Assembly: GCA_030536555.1 (NCBI GenBank) | Contig: JAUNPU010000016.1 | Coordinates: forward strand, 17,906 to 81,905 | From: Eubacteriales bacterium | GTDB taxonomy: Bacteria > Bacillota > Clostridia > Lachnospirales > Lachnospiraceae | Length of the DNA stretch: 64,000 bases | Direction: 5' to 3' | In this document: positions 52,716 to 61,977 of the stretch, piece after piece | Layout: each line of letters opens with the position of its first letter | How positions within the stretch are numbered: position 1 is the stretch's first letter | Translations under genes and position numbers: made by a program | The notes under the pieces: generated by a model | Told to the model about the DNA's origin: nothing | What the model saw: the letters and a program-made list of their open reading frames with translations, nothing else | Database searches by the model: none

Positions 52716-53885
52716 ATGATTTTAGAACAGATTGCAGATGAGCTGGTTGAGGTGACCTCGGGCCTGGTCAGCGGCAGAACCATCAATGTGATGAATCTGG
52801 AGGGAATCATCATTGCTTCCTCGGAAAAGGAACGGGTGGGCACCTTTCACCAGGGAGCCATGCAGGTGGTCAGAACGGGAAGAACGGTTAACATCACCAG
52901 AGAGCAGGTGGCGAATTATCCGGGAGCCAGGGAAGGGTGCAATATGCCGATTCGCAGAAGCGGAAGAATGATCGGTGTGGTCGGCATATACGGAAATCCG
53001 GAGGAGATTCAGGACCTGGCACATCTGCTGGGAGTCTATACGGCGAAGTACCTGGAACTGGAAACGATTGTCCACCAGCGGATGGAGGAGACGGAAATCC
53101 GAAAAAAGCTGTTTCAGCAGCTGCTGACAATCAGCGAATCCAACCGGGAATATGCCATGACACTGATGGACAGCCTTCAGCTTCAAATGCAGTTTCCCCT
53201 TTGTGCGATGGTCTTTTCAGCAGCAGAAAAGGACACGTTTTCAGCAGGGGAAAAGGAGGCATTTTCATCTGGGGAAAAGGAGACATTTTCTGCACAGGAA
53301 ATACTGGAGATCCTGCAGAGCAGAGGCTTTCTGGATGTGCGCAGGGATCTGTATCTGGAGAAAGGACACAGACTGATTCTGTTAAAGAGCCGTACAGAGC
53401 ATAAGACAGAGCAGCTGGCGGCAGCCATGTATCAGACCGTTCGTGAAGCGGGATGCTCCTGCCGGGTGTCGCTGGGCAGCCTGTGCAGTCACTGGGAAGA
53501 TATCCGGGTCTCCTGTCAGGAAGCCTGCGGGCTGGATGCCTGCGGGGAAGGTGCCGTCAATTGCATTTCCGATCCTCAGTCAAGATGCAGCTTTATGATT
53601 TATCTGACTGCGCAGGGACAGGAGGTCTATGTGAAAGCATTGTATGGTCGCCTTCAGAATCTCATCCGCGAGGAGGAGCTTCCTGTGCTGTTAGAGACGG
53701 CAGAATGTTACTACAGGCTGGGACGCAGTGTGTCGAAGGCGTCCGAACAGCTTTTTATTCACAAAAATACGCTGCAGTACCGGCTCCGTCGTCTGCTGGA
53801 AGCGATGGAGGTATCCGGTGAAAACGGATTCTGTCAGGAATTCCTGGTGCGGCTTATTTTACAATATGTCAGGAAAGGTACCTGA
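52716..53885 (+). CDS. cdaR: CdaR-family sugar-diacid regulator
   Basis: The 389-residue protein has an N-terminal sugar-diacid recognition domain (LVSGRTINVMNLEGIIIASS core, then RRSGRMIGVVGIYGNPEEI) and a C-terminal PucR-type helix-turn-helix (LFIHKNTLQYRLRRL). E. coli CdaR activates glycerate/galactarate genes, so control of the following gntP and glycerate kinase genes is likely. In the middle (about 166-190) is an insert of three near-identical units, FSAGEKEA-like, encoded by a 30-base tandem repeat. The gene starts 9 bases after the MBL gene. Confidence 0.9.
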   Translation: MILEQIADELVEVTSGLVSGRTINVMNLEGIIIASSEKERVGTFHQGAMQVVRTGRTVNITREQVANYPGAREGCNMPIRRSGRMIGVVGIYGNPEEIQDLAHLLGVYTAKYLELETIVHQRMEETEIRKKLFQQLLTISESNREYAMTLMDSLQLQMQFPLCAMVFSAAEKDTFSAGEKEAFSSGEKETFSAQEILEILQSRGFLDVRRDLYLEKGHRLILLKSRTEHKTEQLAAAMYQTVREAGCSCRVSLGSLCSHWEDIRVSCQEACGLDACGEGAVNCISDPQSRCSFMIYLTAQGQEVYVKALYGRLQNLIREEELPVLLETAECYYRLGRSVSKASEQLFIHKNTLQYRLRRLLEAMEVSGENGFCQEFLVRLILQYVRKGT

Positions 53886-53923
53886 CAAAAAAATATGGTC
53901 ACAGACCAAGAGGAGGTAGTTTT

Positions 53924-55261
53924 ATGAGTTCATTTTTCTTATTTGCCCTGATCGTGCTGTCAGTGGTAGCGATGGTCATTGCAATTTCCAAGTTCAACAT
54001 TCATCCATTTATTGTGATGACGGTTATTGCGATTCTGGTCGGACTGATTGCCGGCATTGACCCGGCGACCGTCGTGGATACGGTAAAGAGCGGATTTGGT
54101 TCCATTCTTACCAGCATCGGTATCGTCATCCTGTGTGGTACGATCATTGGTACCATTCTGGAGAAGACCGGCGCGGCGCTGACGATGGCAAATACAATTC
54201 TGAACATTGTGGGGAAGAAAAACAGTGTAGTTGCAATCGGCGCTATGGGTTACGTGACAGGTATTCCGGTGTTCTGTGATTCCGGTTTTGTAGTGCTTTC
54301 TCCGATCAGCCGGGCACTGGCAGCGCAGAGCAATACCTCGCTGGCAGTTATGGCGACAGCATTGTCAGGCGGATTGTACGCTACACACTGTCTGGTACCG
54401 CCGACACCCGGACCGATTGCCATGGCAGGTACGCTGGGAGCGGATCTTGGACTGACCATTCTGGTAGGTCTGATCGTATCGGTTCCAGCCGTTGCGGTTG
54501 CGGTTATTTATGCAAAGAAAGTTTCCAGCAAGATTGATATTCCGGCTAACTCAGAGTATACTCTGGACGAATTAAAAACAAAATACGGCAAGCTGCCGGG
54601 TGCACTGCACAGCTTTTCTCCGATTCTGCTTCCGATCCTGCTGATCGCGCTGGCATCCGTAGCAGCATTTCCGGGTGCGCCGTTTGGCGAAGGCGGTCTG
54701 TGCGCGGCAATCAAGTTCATCGGTAATCCGGTCGTAGCACTGCTGCTGGGCGTATTTCTTGCCATGACCCTGATTCCGGCATCAGAGAAGAAGAACACCC
54801 TGGCATGGGTTACACAGGGCGTTACAGATTCAGCGGCAATCCTTGCCATCACCGGTGCAGGAGGTTCCTTTGGCGCAATCTTAAAGCTTTTACCAATCGC
54901 AGAGGCAACCACAGGTCTTCTGGCAACGGGCATGGGTGTACTGATTCCGTTCGTGATCGCCATGATCCTGAAGCTGGCAATGGGTGCGTCTACGGTGGCT
55001 ATGATTACCACTGCAACCATGATGGCTCCGCTGATGGAGAACATGGGCTTTACTTCCCCGATTGGACGGGTTCTGGTTGTACTGGCAATCGGCGCAGGTT
55101 CCATGGTGGCATCCCATGCAAATGACTCGTATTTCTGGGTGGTATCTCAGTTCTCCGATATGAAGACGGAGGATGCTTACAAATGTCAGACAGGTATGAC
55201 GGCTGTGATGGGATGTACAATCATCATTCTGCTGTTTATCATTTCTCTGATTCTGGTTTAA
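53924..55261 (+). CDS. gntP: GntP-family gluconate/glycerate permease
   Basis: The 445-residue membrane protein has about 12 helices and GntP features: IDPATVVDTVKSGFGSILTSIG (core VKSGFGSIL), the GYVTGIPVFCDSGFVVLSPI loop (core GIPVFCDSGFVVL) and TVAMITTATMMAPL. It imports gluconate-like or glycerate-like acids with H+. Its place between cdaR and glycerate kinase suggests glycerate or a related sugar acid. A strong AGGAGG precedes the ATG. Confidence 0.93.
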   Translation: MSSFFLFALIVLSVVAMVIAISKFNIHPFIVMTVIAILVGLIAGIDPATVVDTVKSGFGSILTSIGIVILCGTIIGTILEKTGAALTMANTILNIVGKKNSVVAIGAMGYVTGIPVFCDSGFVVLSPISRALAAQSNTSLAVMATALSGGLYATHCLVPPTPGPIAMAGTLGADLGLTILVGLIVSVPAVAVAVIYAKKVSSKIDIPANSEYTLDELKTKYGKLPGALHSFSPILLPILLIALASVAAFPGAPFGEGGLCAAIKFIGNPVVALLLGVFLAMTLIPASEKKNTLAWVTQGVTDSAAILAITGAGGSFGAILKLLPIAEATTGLLATGMGVLIPFVIAMILKLAMGASTVAMITTATMMAPLMENMGFTSPIGRVLVVLAIGAGSMVASHANDSYFWVVSQFSDMKTEDAYKCQTGMTAVMGCTIIILLFIISLILV

Positions 55262-55280
55262 TAAAAAAGAGGGAGTGTGG

Positions 55281-56513
55281 ATGATGGATTTACGAAAGGA
55301 TGCGGATCAGATCATACAGTCGGCGCTGCAGGCGGCACTTCCGGATACGGCTGTCAAAAAGGCGCTGGAGCATGCAGATTTCGGGGACGGAAAGCTGGTC
55401 CTGATTTCTGCGGGAAAGGCTGCATGGCAGATGGCAAAGGCAGCGACGGAGCTTCTGGGCAGCAGGATCACCCGTGGCGTTGTGGTGACCAAGTACGATC
55501 ACAGCAGGGGAGAGCTGCCCGGAATCCGTATATTTGAAGCGGGACATCCGGTGCCGGATGAGAATTCATTTCTCGGCACACAGGCGGCAATCGATGCGGT
55601 TCAGGGGCTGACAGAGCGGGATACGGTGCTGTTTCTGCTTTCGGGCGGAGGCTCGGCGCTGTTTGAGAAGCCGCTGATCAGCAAAGAAGAGCTGGAATCT
55701 CTGACCAGACAGATGCTGGCGTGCGGTGCCGATATTGTGGAAATGAATACGGTCAGGAAGCGGATGTCTGCCGTGAAGGGCGGACGCTTTGCCAGGATCT
55801 GTGCGCCTGCCCATGTGTATTCGGTGGTGCTGTCCGATATTATCGGGGATCCGCTGGATATGATTGCATCCGGACCGGCGTATCCGGACAGCTCCACCTG
55901 TGAGCAGGCAGAGAAGATCGTTCAGAAGTACCATCTGGAGCTGACAGAATCCATGAAGCAGCTGCTGCAGCAGGAAACACCGAAAGAGCTGGACAATGTG
56001 GAGACTCACATTACAGGAAGTGTGCGGGAACTCTGCAGGGCCGCCGAGTGCGCCTGCCGGGAGCTGGGGTATGAAACGGTGGTGCTGACTTCCAGTCTTT
56101 CCTGTGTGGCGAGAGAGGCGGGAGTATTTCTTGCCAATATCGCACAGTTTCATAAGGGAACAGACAGAAAGCTGGCATTTATCGCAGGTGGAGAGACCGT
56201 TGTTCATCTGACCGGCCATGGAAAGGGCGGACGCAATCAGGAGCTGGCATTGGCAGCGGCTCCGGGAATCGCAGGGATGGCTGGAACGGCGGTATTTTCC
56301 GTGGGCTCTGACGGTACGGACGGACCGACGGATGCAGCAGGCGGATACGTGGACGGGACGACGGCAGGAGTGCTTGCGGGAAAGCAGATCGATATCTATC
56401 AGGTTCTGCAGGAAAATGACGCGTATCATGCACTGGAGCAGTGCGGCGGGCTGATTATCACCGGGGCAACCGGCACCAATGTCAATGATATTTCCGTATT
56501 ACTGATTCAGTAA
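55281..56513 (+). CDS. Glycerate 2-kinase, TtuD/MOFRL type
   Basis: The protein of about 410 residues has the N-terminal DUF4147 domain (LISAGKAAWQMA, FLLSGGGSALFEKP, MNTVRKRMSAVKGGR, SDIIGDPLDMIASGP) and the C-terminal MOFRL domain (GKGGRNQELAL, GSDGTDGPTDAAGG). It phosphorylates D-glycerate, sending it to glycolysis. The start is one of two adjacent ATGs (55281 or 55284) after GGGAG. It follows gntP by 19 bases and ends the operon before a terminator. Confidence 0.92.
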   Translation: MMDLRKDADQIIQSALQAALPDTAVKKALEHADFGDGKLVLISAGKAAWQMAKAATELLGSRITRGVVVTKYDHSRGELPGIRIFEAGHPVPDENSFLGTQAAIDAVQGLTERDTVLFLLSGGGSALFEKPLISKEELESLTRQMLACGADIVEMNTVRKRMSAVKGGRFARICAPAHVYSVVLSDIIGDPLDMIASGPAYPDSSTCEQAEKIVQKYHLELTESMKQLLQQETPKELDNVETHITGSVRELCRAAECACRELGYETVVLTSSLSCVAREAGVFLANIAQFHKGTDRKLAFIAGGETVVHLTGHGKGGRNQELALAAAPGIAGMAGTAVFSVGSDGTDGPTDAAGGYVDGTTAGVLAGKQIDIYQVLQENDAYHALEQCGGLIITGATGTNVNDISVLLIQ

Positions 56514-56534
56514 AGTTTCTTTATAACATAATCG

Positions 56535-56570
56535 GGCAGTGCAGGAAACGGATTCCGGCACTGCCTTTTT
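56535..56570 (+). terminator. Terminator of the glycerate operon
   Basis: GGCAGTGC (56535-56542) pairs with GCACTGCC (56558-56565), followed by TTTTT. Confidence 0.85.
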
Positions 56571-56648
56571 CTGCATTGAAATACTGCGCCCAGTCTGCTA
56601 TAATCGGGTTTATTGAGCAAGAGACCGAAGGGGTCAGGAGGAGGATAT

Positions 56649-57002
56649 ATGAGCACGCAGGACAAGGAACAGGCAGAGCTGGACTGGGAGCTGACAGATG
56701 AATTCTACAGCCAGGATGCCGGCAAGAAGGAGATGAGTCTGGAGGACTTCATGGATGACACATCCGCAGATCTCAATGCGGACAGCGGACTGGACGCGTC
56801 CGCGGAGGCAAGTGCCAGACTGCAGCAGGTTGCCGCGGATGTATCGCGGGTGCTGGCGCTGAGCAGCCAGGGGAAGATGGCGGCAGATATTGCGGCTGAG
56901 ATGGGGGTGGAGGCTTCCTATGTATCGGATATTATGGTGTGCATTCAGGCATTTCCCGAGGACAATCCTCTGGCAGTGGCACGGCTGATCGTGATGGGAT
57001 AG
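56649..57002 (+). CDS. Unknown acidic protein with helix-turn-helix-like end
   Basis: The 117-residue protein is not a family I recognise. The first half is strongly acidic (DKEQAELDWELTDEFY and DDTSADLNADSG). The second half reads like a small helix-turn-helix: SSQGKMAADIAAEMGVEASYVSDI (core AADIAAEMGVEASYV). The ATG follows GGAGGAGG. It lies 10 bases before a zinc-ribbon gene, so both are probably co-transcribed. Confidence 0.65.
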   Translation: MSTQDKEQAELDWELTDEFYSQDAGKKEMSLEDFMDDTSADLNADSGLDASAEASARLQQVAADVSRVLALSSQGKMAADIAAEMGVEASYVSDIMVCIQAFPEDNPLAVARLIVMG

Positions 57003-57012
57003 GAGAGCAGGT

Positions 57013-57381
57013 ATGTTTTTTATTATGGGCATAAGTCAGGGCAGAAAGAAGCTGAACTTCGACCAGATGATCGTCTGCGGTCACTGCGGCAGATACGGGC
57101 ATCTGGAGGTGTATATGGTGTACTCCTATCTGAGTCTGTTCTTCATCCCGGTTTTCAAATGGGGACGCAGCTACTGCGTGCGGACCACCTGCTGTGACAC
57201 GGTGGTGCAGATCGACCCGGAGCTGGGCAGACAGATCGAGCAGGGACAGGTCACGTCTCTGCCGGAGAGCATCATACCGGATACATACCGGTATCAGGGG
57301 AAGAAGCGGTGCGGAACCTGTGGATTTGAGACGGAGGAGGACTATTCGTTCTGCCCGAAGTGCGGGAACCGAATATCCTGA
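57013..57381 (+). CDS. Zinc-ribbon protein
   Basis: The 122-residue protein has two cysteine pairs: CGHCGRYG near residue 22 and a C-terminal ribbon CGTCGFET...CPKCGN. Between them lies a hydrophobic stretch VYMVYSYLSLFFIPVFKWG (one possible membrane-associated helix) and CVRTTCCDT. This arrangement is seen in short zinc-ribbon domain proteins of Firmicutes whose role is unknown. It follows the acidic helix-turn-helix-like protein closely. Confidence 0.75.
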   Translation: MFFIMGISQGRKKLNFDQMIVCGHCGRYGHLEVYMVYSYLSLFFIPVFKWGRSYCVRTTCCDTVVQIDPELGRQIEQGQVTSLPESIIPDTYRYQGKKRCGTCGFETEEDYSFCPKCGNRIS

Positions 57382-57503
57382 AGTACAGGGACGGGATTTC
57401 GTTAAGTGCTGGTGGAGACAAAAACGGGCATGTGTTGACGGGCAAAACAGAAGAATATATGGGCAGGGTGGTTACGAAATTACAGTAACACAGGAGATAT
57501 GAA

Positions 57504-58823
57504 ATGTTTTCACGAAATGATTTGATCCGGCTGCTGGTGCCGCTCATCATTGAGCAGGTGCTGGCAGTGCTGGTGGGAATGGTAGATGTGGTGATGGTGG
57601 CGGCTGTCGGGGAGACGGCAGTGTCCGGTGTGGCGCTGGTGGACTCCGTCAGCCTGCTGGTGATTCAGGTGCTGGCGGCACTGGCGACCGGCGGCGCGGT
57701 GGTCTGCTCCCAGTATATCGGCAAGAAGCAGCCGGAGGAGGCATGCCGGGCGGCGGGACAGCTGGTGATGATCACCCTGACCGGGGCGGCAGGCATTGCC
57801 CTGATCGCGCTGATCGGCAACCGGGGGCTGCTGGAGCTGATCTTCGGTCAGGCGGAAGAGGCGGTTATGGACAATGCGGCAATCTACTTCCGGCTGACGG
57901 CGCTGTCCTATCCGTTCCTTGCCCTTTACAATTCCTGCGCGGCGCTGTACCGGTCCATGGGCAACTCACGGGTGTCCATGACCGTGTCCCTGATGATGAA
58001 CGGGCTGAATGTGGTCGGCAATGCCATCTGCATTTTCGGTCTGCACATGGGTGTGGAGGGTGTCGCAATCCCCACACTGATCTCCCGGGTCTTTGCGGCA
58101 GTGGTCATGACGGTGCTGATCCGGAAGCCGGAAAATGCCATCCGCGTTACCAGCTGGCAGGAGCTGCGCCCGGAACTGTCCATGATTAAGAAGATTCTGG
58201 TGGTCGGCATTCCCAGCGGTCTGGAGACGGGCATCTTCCAGTTCGGCAAGATCGCCCTGCAGAGTCTGGTGTCCACGCTGGGGACCACGGCCATCGCCAG
58301 CTTTGCGGTGGCATCCAATCTGGTCACGCTGCAGTACCTTCCGGGCAATGCCCTCGGCCTTGGCATGATCACCATCGTAGGTCAGTGCGTGGGAGCCGGG
58401 GAGGTGAAGCAGGCAAAACAGTACGCAAAGAAGCTGATTCTGCTGAACTACGGACTGCTGGTGGTGGTCTGCGGCTGCATGACGCTGGGAAGCAGGCCCA
58501 TCGTGGGTATGTACAATCTGTCCCCCGGCGCCGCGGAGCTGGCGCGCAGCATGATTCTTCTGCACGCCTGTGCCATGAGCATCTGGCCGCTGGCGTTTAC
58601 GCTGCCAAATGCGCTGCGGGCGGGACTGGACGCGAAGTTTACCATGAAGGTATCCGTATTTTCCATGTGGGTATTCCGGATTGGTTTCGCATATTTATTT
58701 GTTAAGGTATGGAACGTGGGAGTGATGGGCGTGTGGTTCGGTATGTTCATCGACTGGATCTTCCGGGTGATTTTATTTGTCGGCAGGTTCCGTGGATTTA
58801 CATCCCGGGCACGGCAGATCTGA
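57504..58823 (+). CDS. MATE family efflux transporter, second copy
   Basis: The 439-residue, 12-helix protein starts FSRNDLIRLLVPLIIEQVLAVLVGMVDVVMV (core LVGMVDVVMV). It has LYRSMGNSRVSM in the middle and VGQCVGAGEVKQA in the second half, all MATE features. It is only distantly like the MATE protein at 33274-34680. The substrate is unknown. malQ follows by 69 bases; no terminator lies between them. Confidence 0.92.
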   Translation: MFSRNDLIRLLVPLIIEQVLAVLVGMVDVVMVAAVGETAVSGVALVDSVSLLVIQVLAALATGGAVVCSQYIGKKQPEEACRAAGQLVMITLTGAAGIALIALIGNRGLLELIFGQAEEAVMDNAAIYFRLTALSYPFLALYNSCAALYRSMGNSRVSMTVSLMMNGLNVVGNAICIFGLHMGVEGVAIPTLISRVFAAVVMTVLIRKPENAIRVTSWQELRPELSMIKKILVVGIPSGLETGIFQFGKIALQSLVSTLGTTAIASFAVASNLVTLQYLPGNALGLGMITIVGQCVGAGEVKQAKQYAKKLILLNYGLLVVVCGCMTLGSRPIVGMYNLSPGAAELARSMILLHACAMSIWPLAFTLPNALRAGLDAKFTMKVSVFSMWVFRIGFAYLFVKVWNVGVMGVWFGMFIDWIFRVILFVGRFRGFTSRARQI

Positions 58824-58892
58824 GGCAGGAGCTTCTGACGAACCGTGACAGGTGCGCCAGAGGATTCAACAAGAATGAAAGGGGATATAGGT

Positions 58893-60413
58893 ATGAGCAG
58901 AGCGTGTGGTATGCTGCTTCCGGTGGCAAGTCTTCCGTCCCGGTACGGAATCGGATGCTTTTCAAAGGAGGCATATCAGTTTATTGATGATCTGAAGAAG
59001 GCGGGACAGCAGTACTGGCAGATCCTGCCGTTAGGACCCACCGGGTATGGGGATTCCCCCTATCAGTCCTTCAGCGCATTTGCGGGAAATCCGTATTTTA
59101 TTGACTTGGAGCAGCTGATCGAGGAGGATCTGCTGACCCGGGAAGAGTGCGACGAGGCGGACTTCGGGGAGCAGGAGCCGGACATCAACTACGGAAAGGT
59201 GTATGAGAACCGCTTTCCGCTGCTGAAGAAGGCATTTGTCCGCTGGAAGGAGCAGCAGGGCGTCCTGGGGATGAATGAGGACGGCATCGACCAGCTGTTT
59301 GAGAAGGAGCTTTCGCCGGAAACCCGGGAATACTGCTTCTACATGGCGGTGAAAAATGACTTCGCGGGCAAGAGCTGGGTGCTCTGGGACGAGGATATCC
59401 GCCTGCGCAGCGAGTCTGCCATGGAGCGGTATCGGGAGCGGCTGGCGGAGGAAATCCGGTTCTATCAATTCCAGCAGTATGAGTTTCAGCAGCAGTGGCA
59501 GCATCTGCGGGAGTATGCCAATGCAGAGGGAATCCGGATCATCGGTGATATTCCGATCTACGTGGCATTTGACAGTGCAGACAGCTGGGCACATCCGGAG
59601 CTGTTCCAGTTCAATGAGGACGGCAGACCGGTGGCGGTGGCAGGCTGCCCGCCGGATGCATTTTCCGCAACGGGACAGCTGTGGGGCAATCCGCTGTACC
59701 GCTGGGACTACCACAAGGATACGGGGTATGACTGGTGGATGAAGCGGATGGAGTACAGCTTCAAGCTGTATGATGTGGTGCGTGTGGATCATTTCCGGGG
59801 ATTTGATGAGTATTATTCCATCCCGGCGGGAGATGAGACGGCGCAGTTCGGCCACTGGGAGAAGGGACCGGGTCTGGAGCTGTTCCGGAAGATGCAGGAG
59901 CAGTTCGGAGAGCTGAATATCATTGCAGAGGATCTGGGATTTCTGACGCCATCGGTGCTGCAGCTGGTGAAGGACACGGGATTTCCGGGCATGAAGGTGC
60001 TGGAGTTCGCATTTGACGGCACCGGGAAGAATCCGTATCTGCCCCACAATTACAAGGAGAACTGTGTGGTCTACACGGGAACCCATGACAATATGACGCT
60101 GCAGGGCTGGTACGAGGATCAGAGCGAGGAATCCCGCCGGTTCATCGCGGAGTATACGGGAAATGAGTGGACGCCCCAGGGCGAGATCCACTGGGATTTC
60201 ATCCGCATGGCGCTGCGCAGTGTGGCGCGGCTGGCGATCATTCCGGTGCAGGATTATCTGGGACTCAGCGACTGGGCGCGGATCAATGAGCCGTCTACCC
60301 TCGGTAAGAACTGGAGATGGAGAATGGCAAAGGGCGAGCTGACGCCCGCCCTTCTGGAGAAATGCCGCCGACTGGCGGTACAGTATGATCGAATCGGAGA
60401 AGAGGAGGCTTAA
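58893..60413 (+). CDS. malQ: 4-alpha-glucanotransferase (amylomaltase), GH77
   Basis: The 506-residue enzyme transfers alpha-1,4-glucan segments in maltodextrin and glycogen turnover. GH77 features are LPSRYGIGCFSKEAY, GDIPIYVAFDSADSW, VRVDHFRGFDEYY (nucleophile Asp in RVDHFRG), IIAEDLGFLTP (acid/base Glu) and TGTHDNMTLQGWY. The ATG at 58893 follows AAAGGGG; in-frame upstream starts lack a site. It joins glgC, glgD and the neopullulanase as the alpha-glucan set of this window. It overlaps the convergent next gene by 4 bases. Confidence 0.96.
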   Translation: MSRACGMLLPVASLPSRYGIGCFSKEAYQFIDDLKKAGQQYWQILPLGPTGYGDSPYQSFSAFAGNPYFIDLEQLIEEDLLTREECDEADFGEQEPDINYGKVYENRFPLLKKAFVRWKEQQGVLGMNEDGIDQLFEKELSPETREYCFYMAVKNDFAGKSWVLWDEDIRLRSESAMERYRERLAEEIRFYQFQQYEFQQQWQHLREYANAEGIRIIGDIPIYVAFDSADSWAHPELFQFNEDGRPVAVAGCPPDAFSATGQLWGNPLYRWDYHKDTGYDWWMKRMEYSFKLYDVVRVDHFRGFDEYYSIPAGDETAQFGHWEKGPGLELFRKMQEQFGELNIIAEDLGFLTPSVLQLVKDTGFPGMKVLEFAFDGTGKNPYLPHNYKENCVVYTGTHDNMTLQGWYEDQSEESRRFIAEYTGNEWTPQGEIHWDFIRMALRSVARLAIIPVQDYLGLSDWARINEPSTLGKNWRWRMAKGELTPALLEKCRRLAVQYDRIGEEEA

Positions 60414-61117
60414 ACAGCCTCCTCTCCGGCTGTTACCTCCGGCTCTACGACTTCGCTTTCCAGCTGCTCCTTGTCCCCTTCCTTGCGGGAGGTAAAGTTG
60501 CCCCGGACCTCGTTGCCTGCCTTGTCCAGTGCATAGACATGGAGACCTTCCGGGTCCATCTCGTAGGAGAGGGTGTTGGTGGAACGGTTCACACTCAGAG
60601 GCTCCACCCGCTGATTGGAGGAGTCCAGAGCATAAATGGAATCGAAGTCCACGCCGGACTGGCTGTCGGTGACAGTCAGAGTCAGCACGCCGTCGGAGAC
60701 GGTGGTGTTCTCCATGGATGGGGACACATCGTCCAGCACGTTCACCTGCTCAAAGGTGGTGGCGGTCATGCCGTTCAAGTTCCGGACATTGGCTTCGATG
60801 GAGCCGTTCTTGTAGACGGTCGCCGTGTAGGTGCGGTTCTTCCCCTTCACAAGCTCCAGCGCCTCGCCGTCTAAGGAGGCAGCCGGCTCGTCTGACGGGA
60901 AGAGGGAGGTCACCTCAACGGTGATCTCGGTGGAGAGATAGTCGTTGGTGTTGGCCACGGTGACCTTCAGCTCCGGCTTGGCGGTGACGCAGAAGAACAG
61001 CAGTCCGTTGAATACAATAAAGGGAAGCACATAAAACAGCAGTACATGAAGCCATCCGTCGTCAGGTGCCTTCTGATAGCGGCTCCGGTGGATGGAAGAT
61101 TTTCTATAACGTTCCAT
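60410..61117 (-). CDS. Unknown bitopic membrane protein with Ig-like exterior
   Basis: The 235-residue protein has a basic N-terminus, one membrane helix (about 23-46) and an exterior part rich in Thr/Val/Ser of beta-sandwich type. It reads like Ig-like or Big_3-type repeats: ITVEVTSLFPSDEPAASLDG and, later, VTDSQSGVDFDSIYALD. It ends with an acidic tail. I do not recognise a family. The ATG follows AAGGAGTATCCTT. It is convergent with malQ. Confidence 0.7.
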   Translation of the reverse strand: MERYRKSSIHRSRYQKAPDDGWLHVLLFYVLPFIVFNGLLFFCVTAKPELKVTVANTNDYLSTEITVEVTSLFPSDEPAASLDGEALELVKGKNRTYTATVYKNGSIEANVRNLNGMTATTFEQVNVLDDVSPSMENTTVSDGVLTLTVTDSQSGVDFDSIYALDSSNQRVEPLSVNRSTNTLSYEMDPEGLHVYALDKAGNEVRGNFTSRKEGDKEQLESEVVEPEVTAGEEAV

Positions 61118-61283
61118 AAGGATACTCCTTTTATCTTTGGGCAGAAATGCCTTGTTTACTGACCATAAGCATAGCAGAAAGCGGCTGCTTTTACAAGTGA
61201 ACTTTTTCTTAAGCCTTTTCAGGGGAAGACAGATGTGTTATGATAGCAGTATACTACGGAACGGTTACAGAAAGAGGGATATT

Positions 61284-61820
61284 ATGATACTACGGAAAGC
61301 GGCGGATTTTGCAGCAAAGGCACATGAAGGGACTTTTCGGAAAGGCAGCAGGATTCCCTACATCTACCACCCCATGGAGGTGGCGCTGATTGTGGCACAG
61401 ATGACGGACGACCGGGAGGTGATCGCGGCGGCCTATCTGCATGATGTGCTGGAGGACACCAGTGTGACGCAGGAGGATATTCAGGAGGCATTTGGCAGCA
61501 GGATTCTCAGTCTGGTACAGGCGGAGACGGAGGACAAGACCCGGACCTGGCAGGAGCGGAAGGCGACGACGGTGGAGCATCTGGCGGAGGCTTCCAGGGA
61601 GATCAAGATTCTGACTCTGGGGGACAAGCTCAGTAACCTGCGGTCCACGGCGCGGGACTACATGGTCCTGGGTGACGAGGTCTGGCAGCGGTTCAACGAG
61701 AAGCGGCGGGAGAGCCACAAGTGGTACGCCGAGGGCGTGCTGAGAGCGCTGGAAGATCTGAGCGAGTTTCCGGCGTATCAGGAGCTGCAGAGATTATATG
61801 AATTTATTTACGGGGCTTGA
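61284..61820 (+). CDS. HD-domain (p)ppGpp hydrolase-like protein
   Basis: The 178-residue protein matches the hydrolase half of RelA/SpoT: HEGTFRKGSRIPYIYHPMEVA (core YIYHPMEVA), AAYLHDVLEDT with the HD pair and the ED that completes the site, and LGDKLSNLR. No synthetase or TGS domain is present, so it resembles stand-alone MESH1-type hydrolases that degrade (p)ppGpp or related nucleotides. The ATG at 61284 follows AGAGGGATATT. It has a plausible upstream promoter region, but none was assigned. Confidence 0.88.
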   Translation: MILRKAADFAAKAHEGTFRKGSRIPYIYHPMEVALIVAQMTDDREVIAAAYLHDVLEDTSVTQEDIQEAFGSRILSLVQAETEDKTRTWQERKATTVEHLAEASREIKILTLGDKLSNLRSTARDYMVLGDEVWQRFNEKRRESHKWYAEGVLRALEDLSEFPAYQELQRLYEFIYGA

Positions 61821-61846
61821 TTATTCAGGTCCCGTTATTGTATAAT
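61817..61846 (+). promoter_or_regulatory. Promoter of the 61978 gene
   Basis: TTGATT (61817-61822), 18 bases and TATAAT (61841-61846). The leader of about 125 bases has a GAATTCC/GAATTC hairpin (about 61879-61898) and other possible pairings. Confidence 0.55.
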
Positions 61847-61977
61847 AAGGACATATCCCGTCAGGTCTTGGCGGGGTTCCGAATTCCATTTCAGAATTCA
61901 AGAAAAAGCAGGTCGGTTCTTGACCCGCGGTGGTCCCCATGGGCGAAGCACAGTTACAGGAGAAGGAGGTCTTTTTG

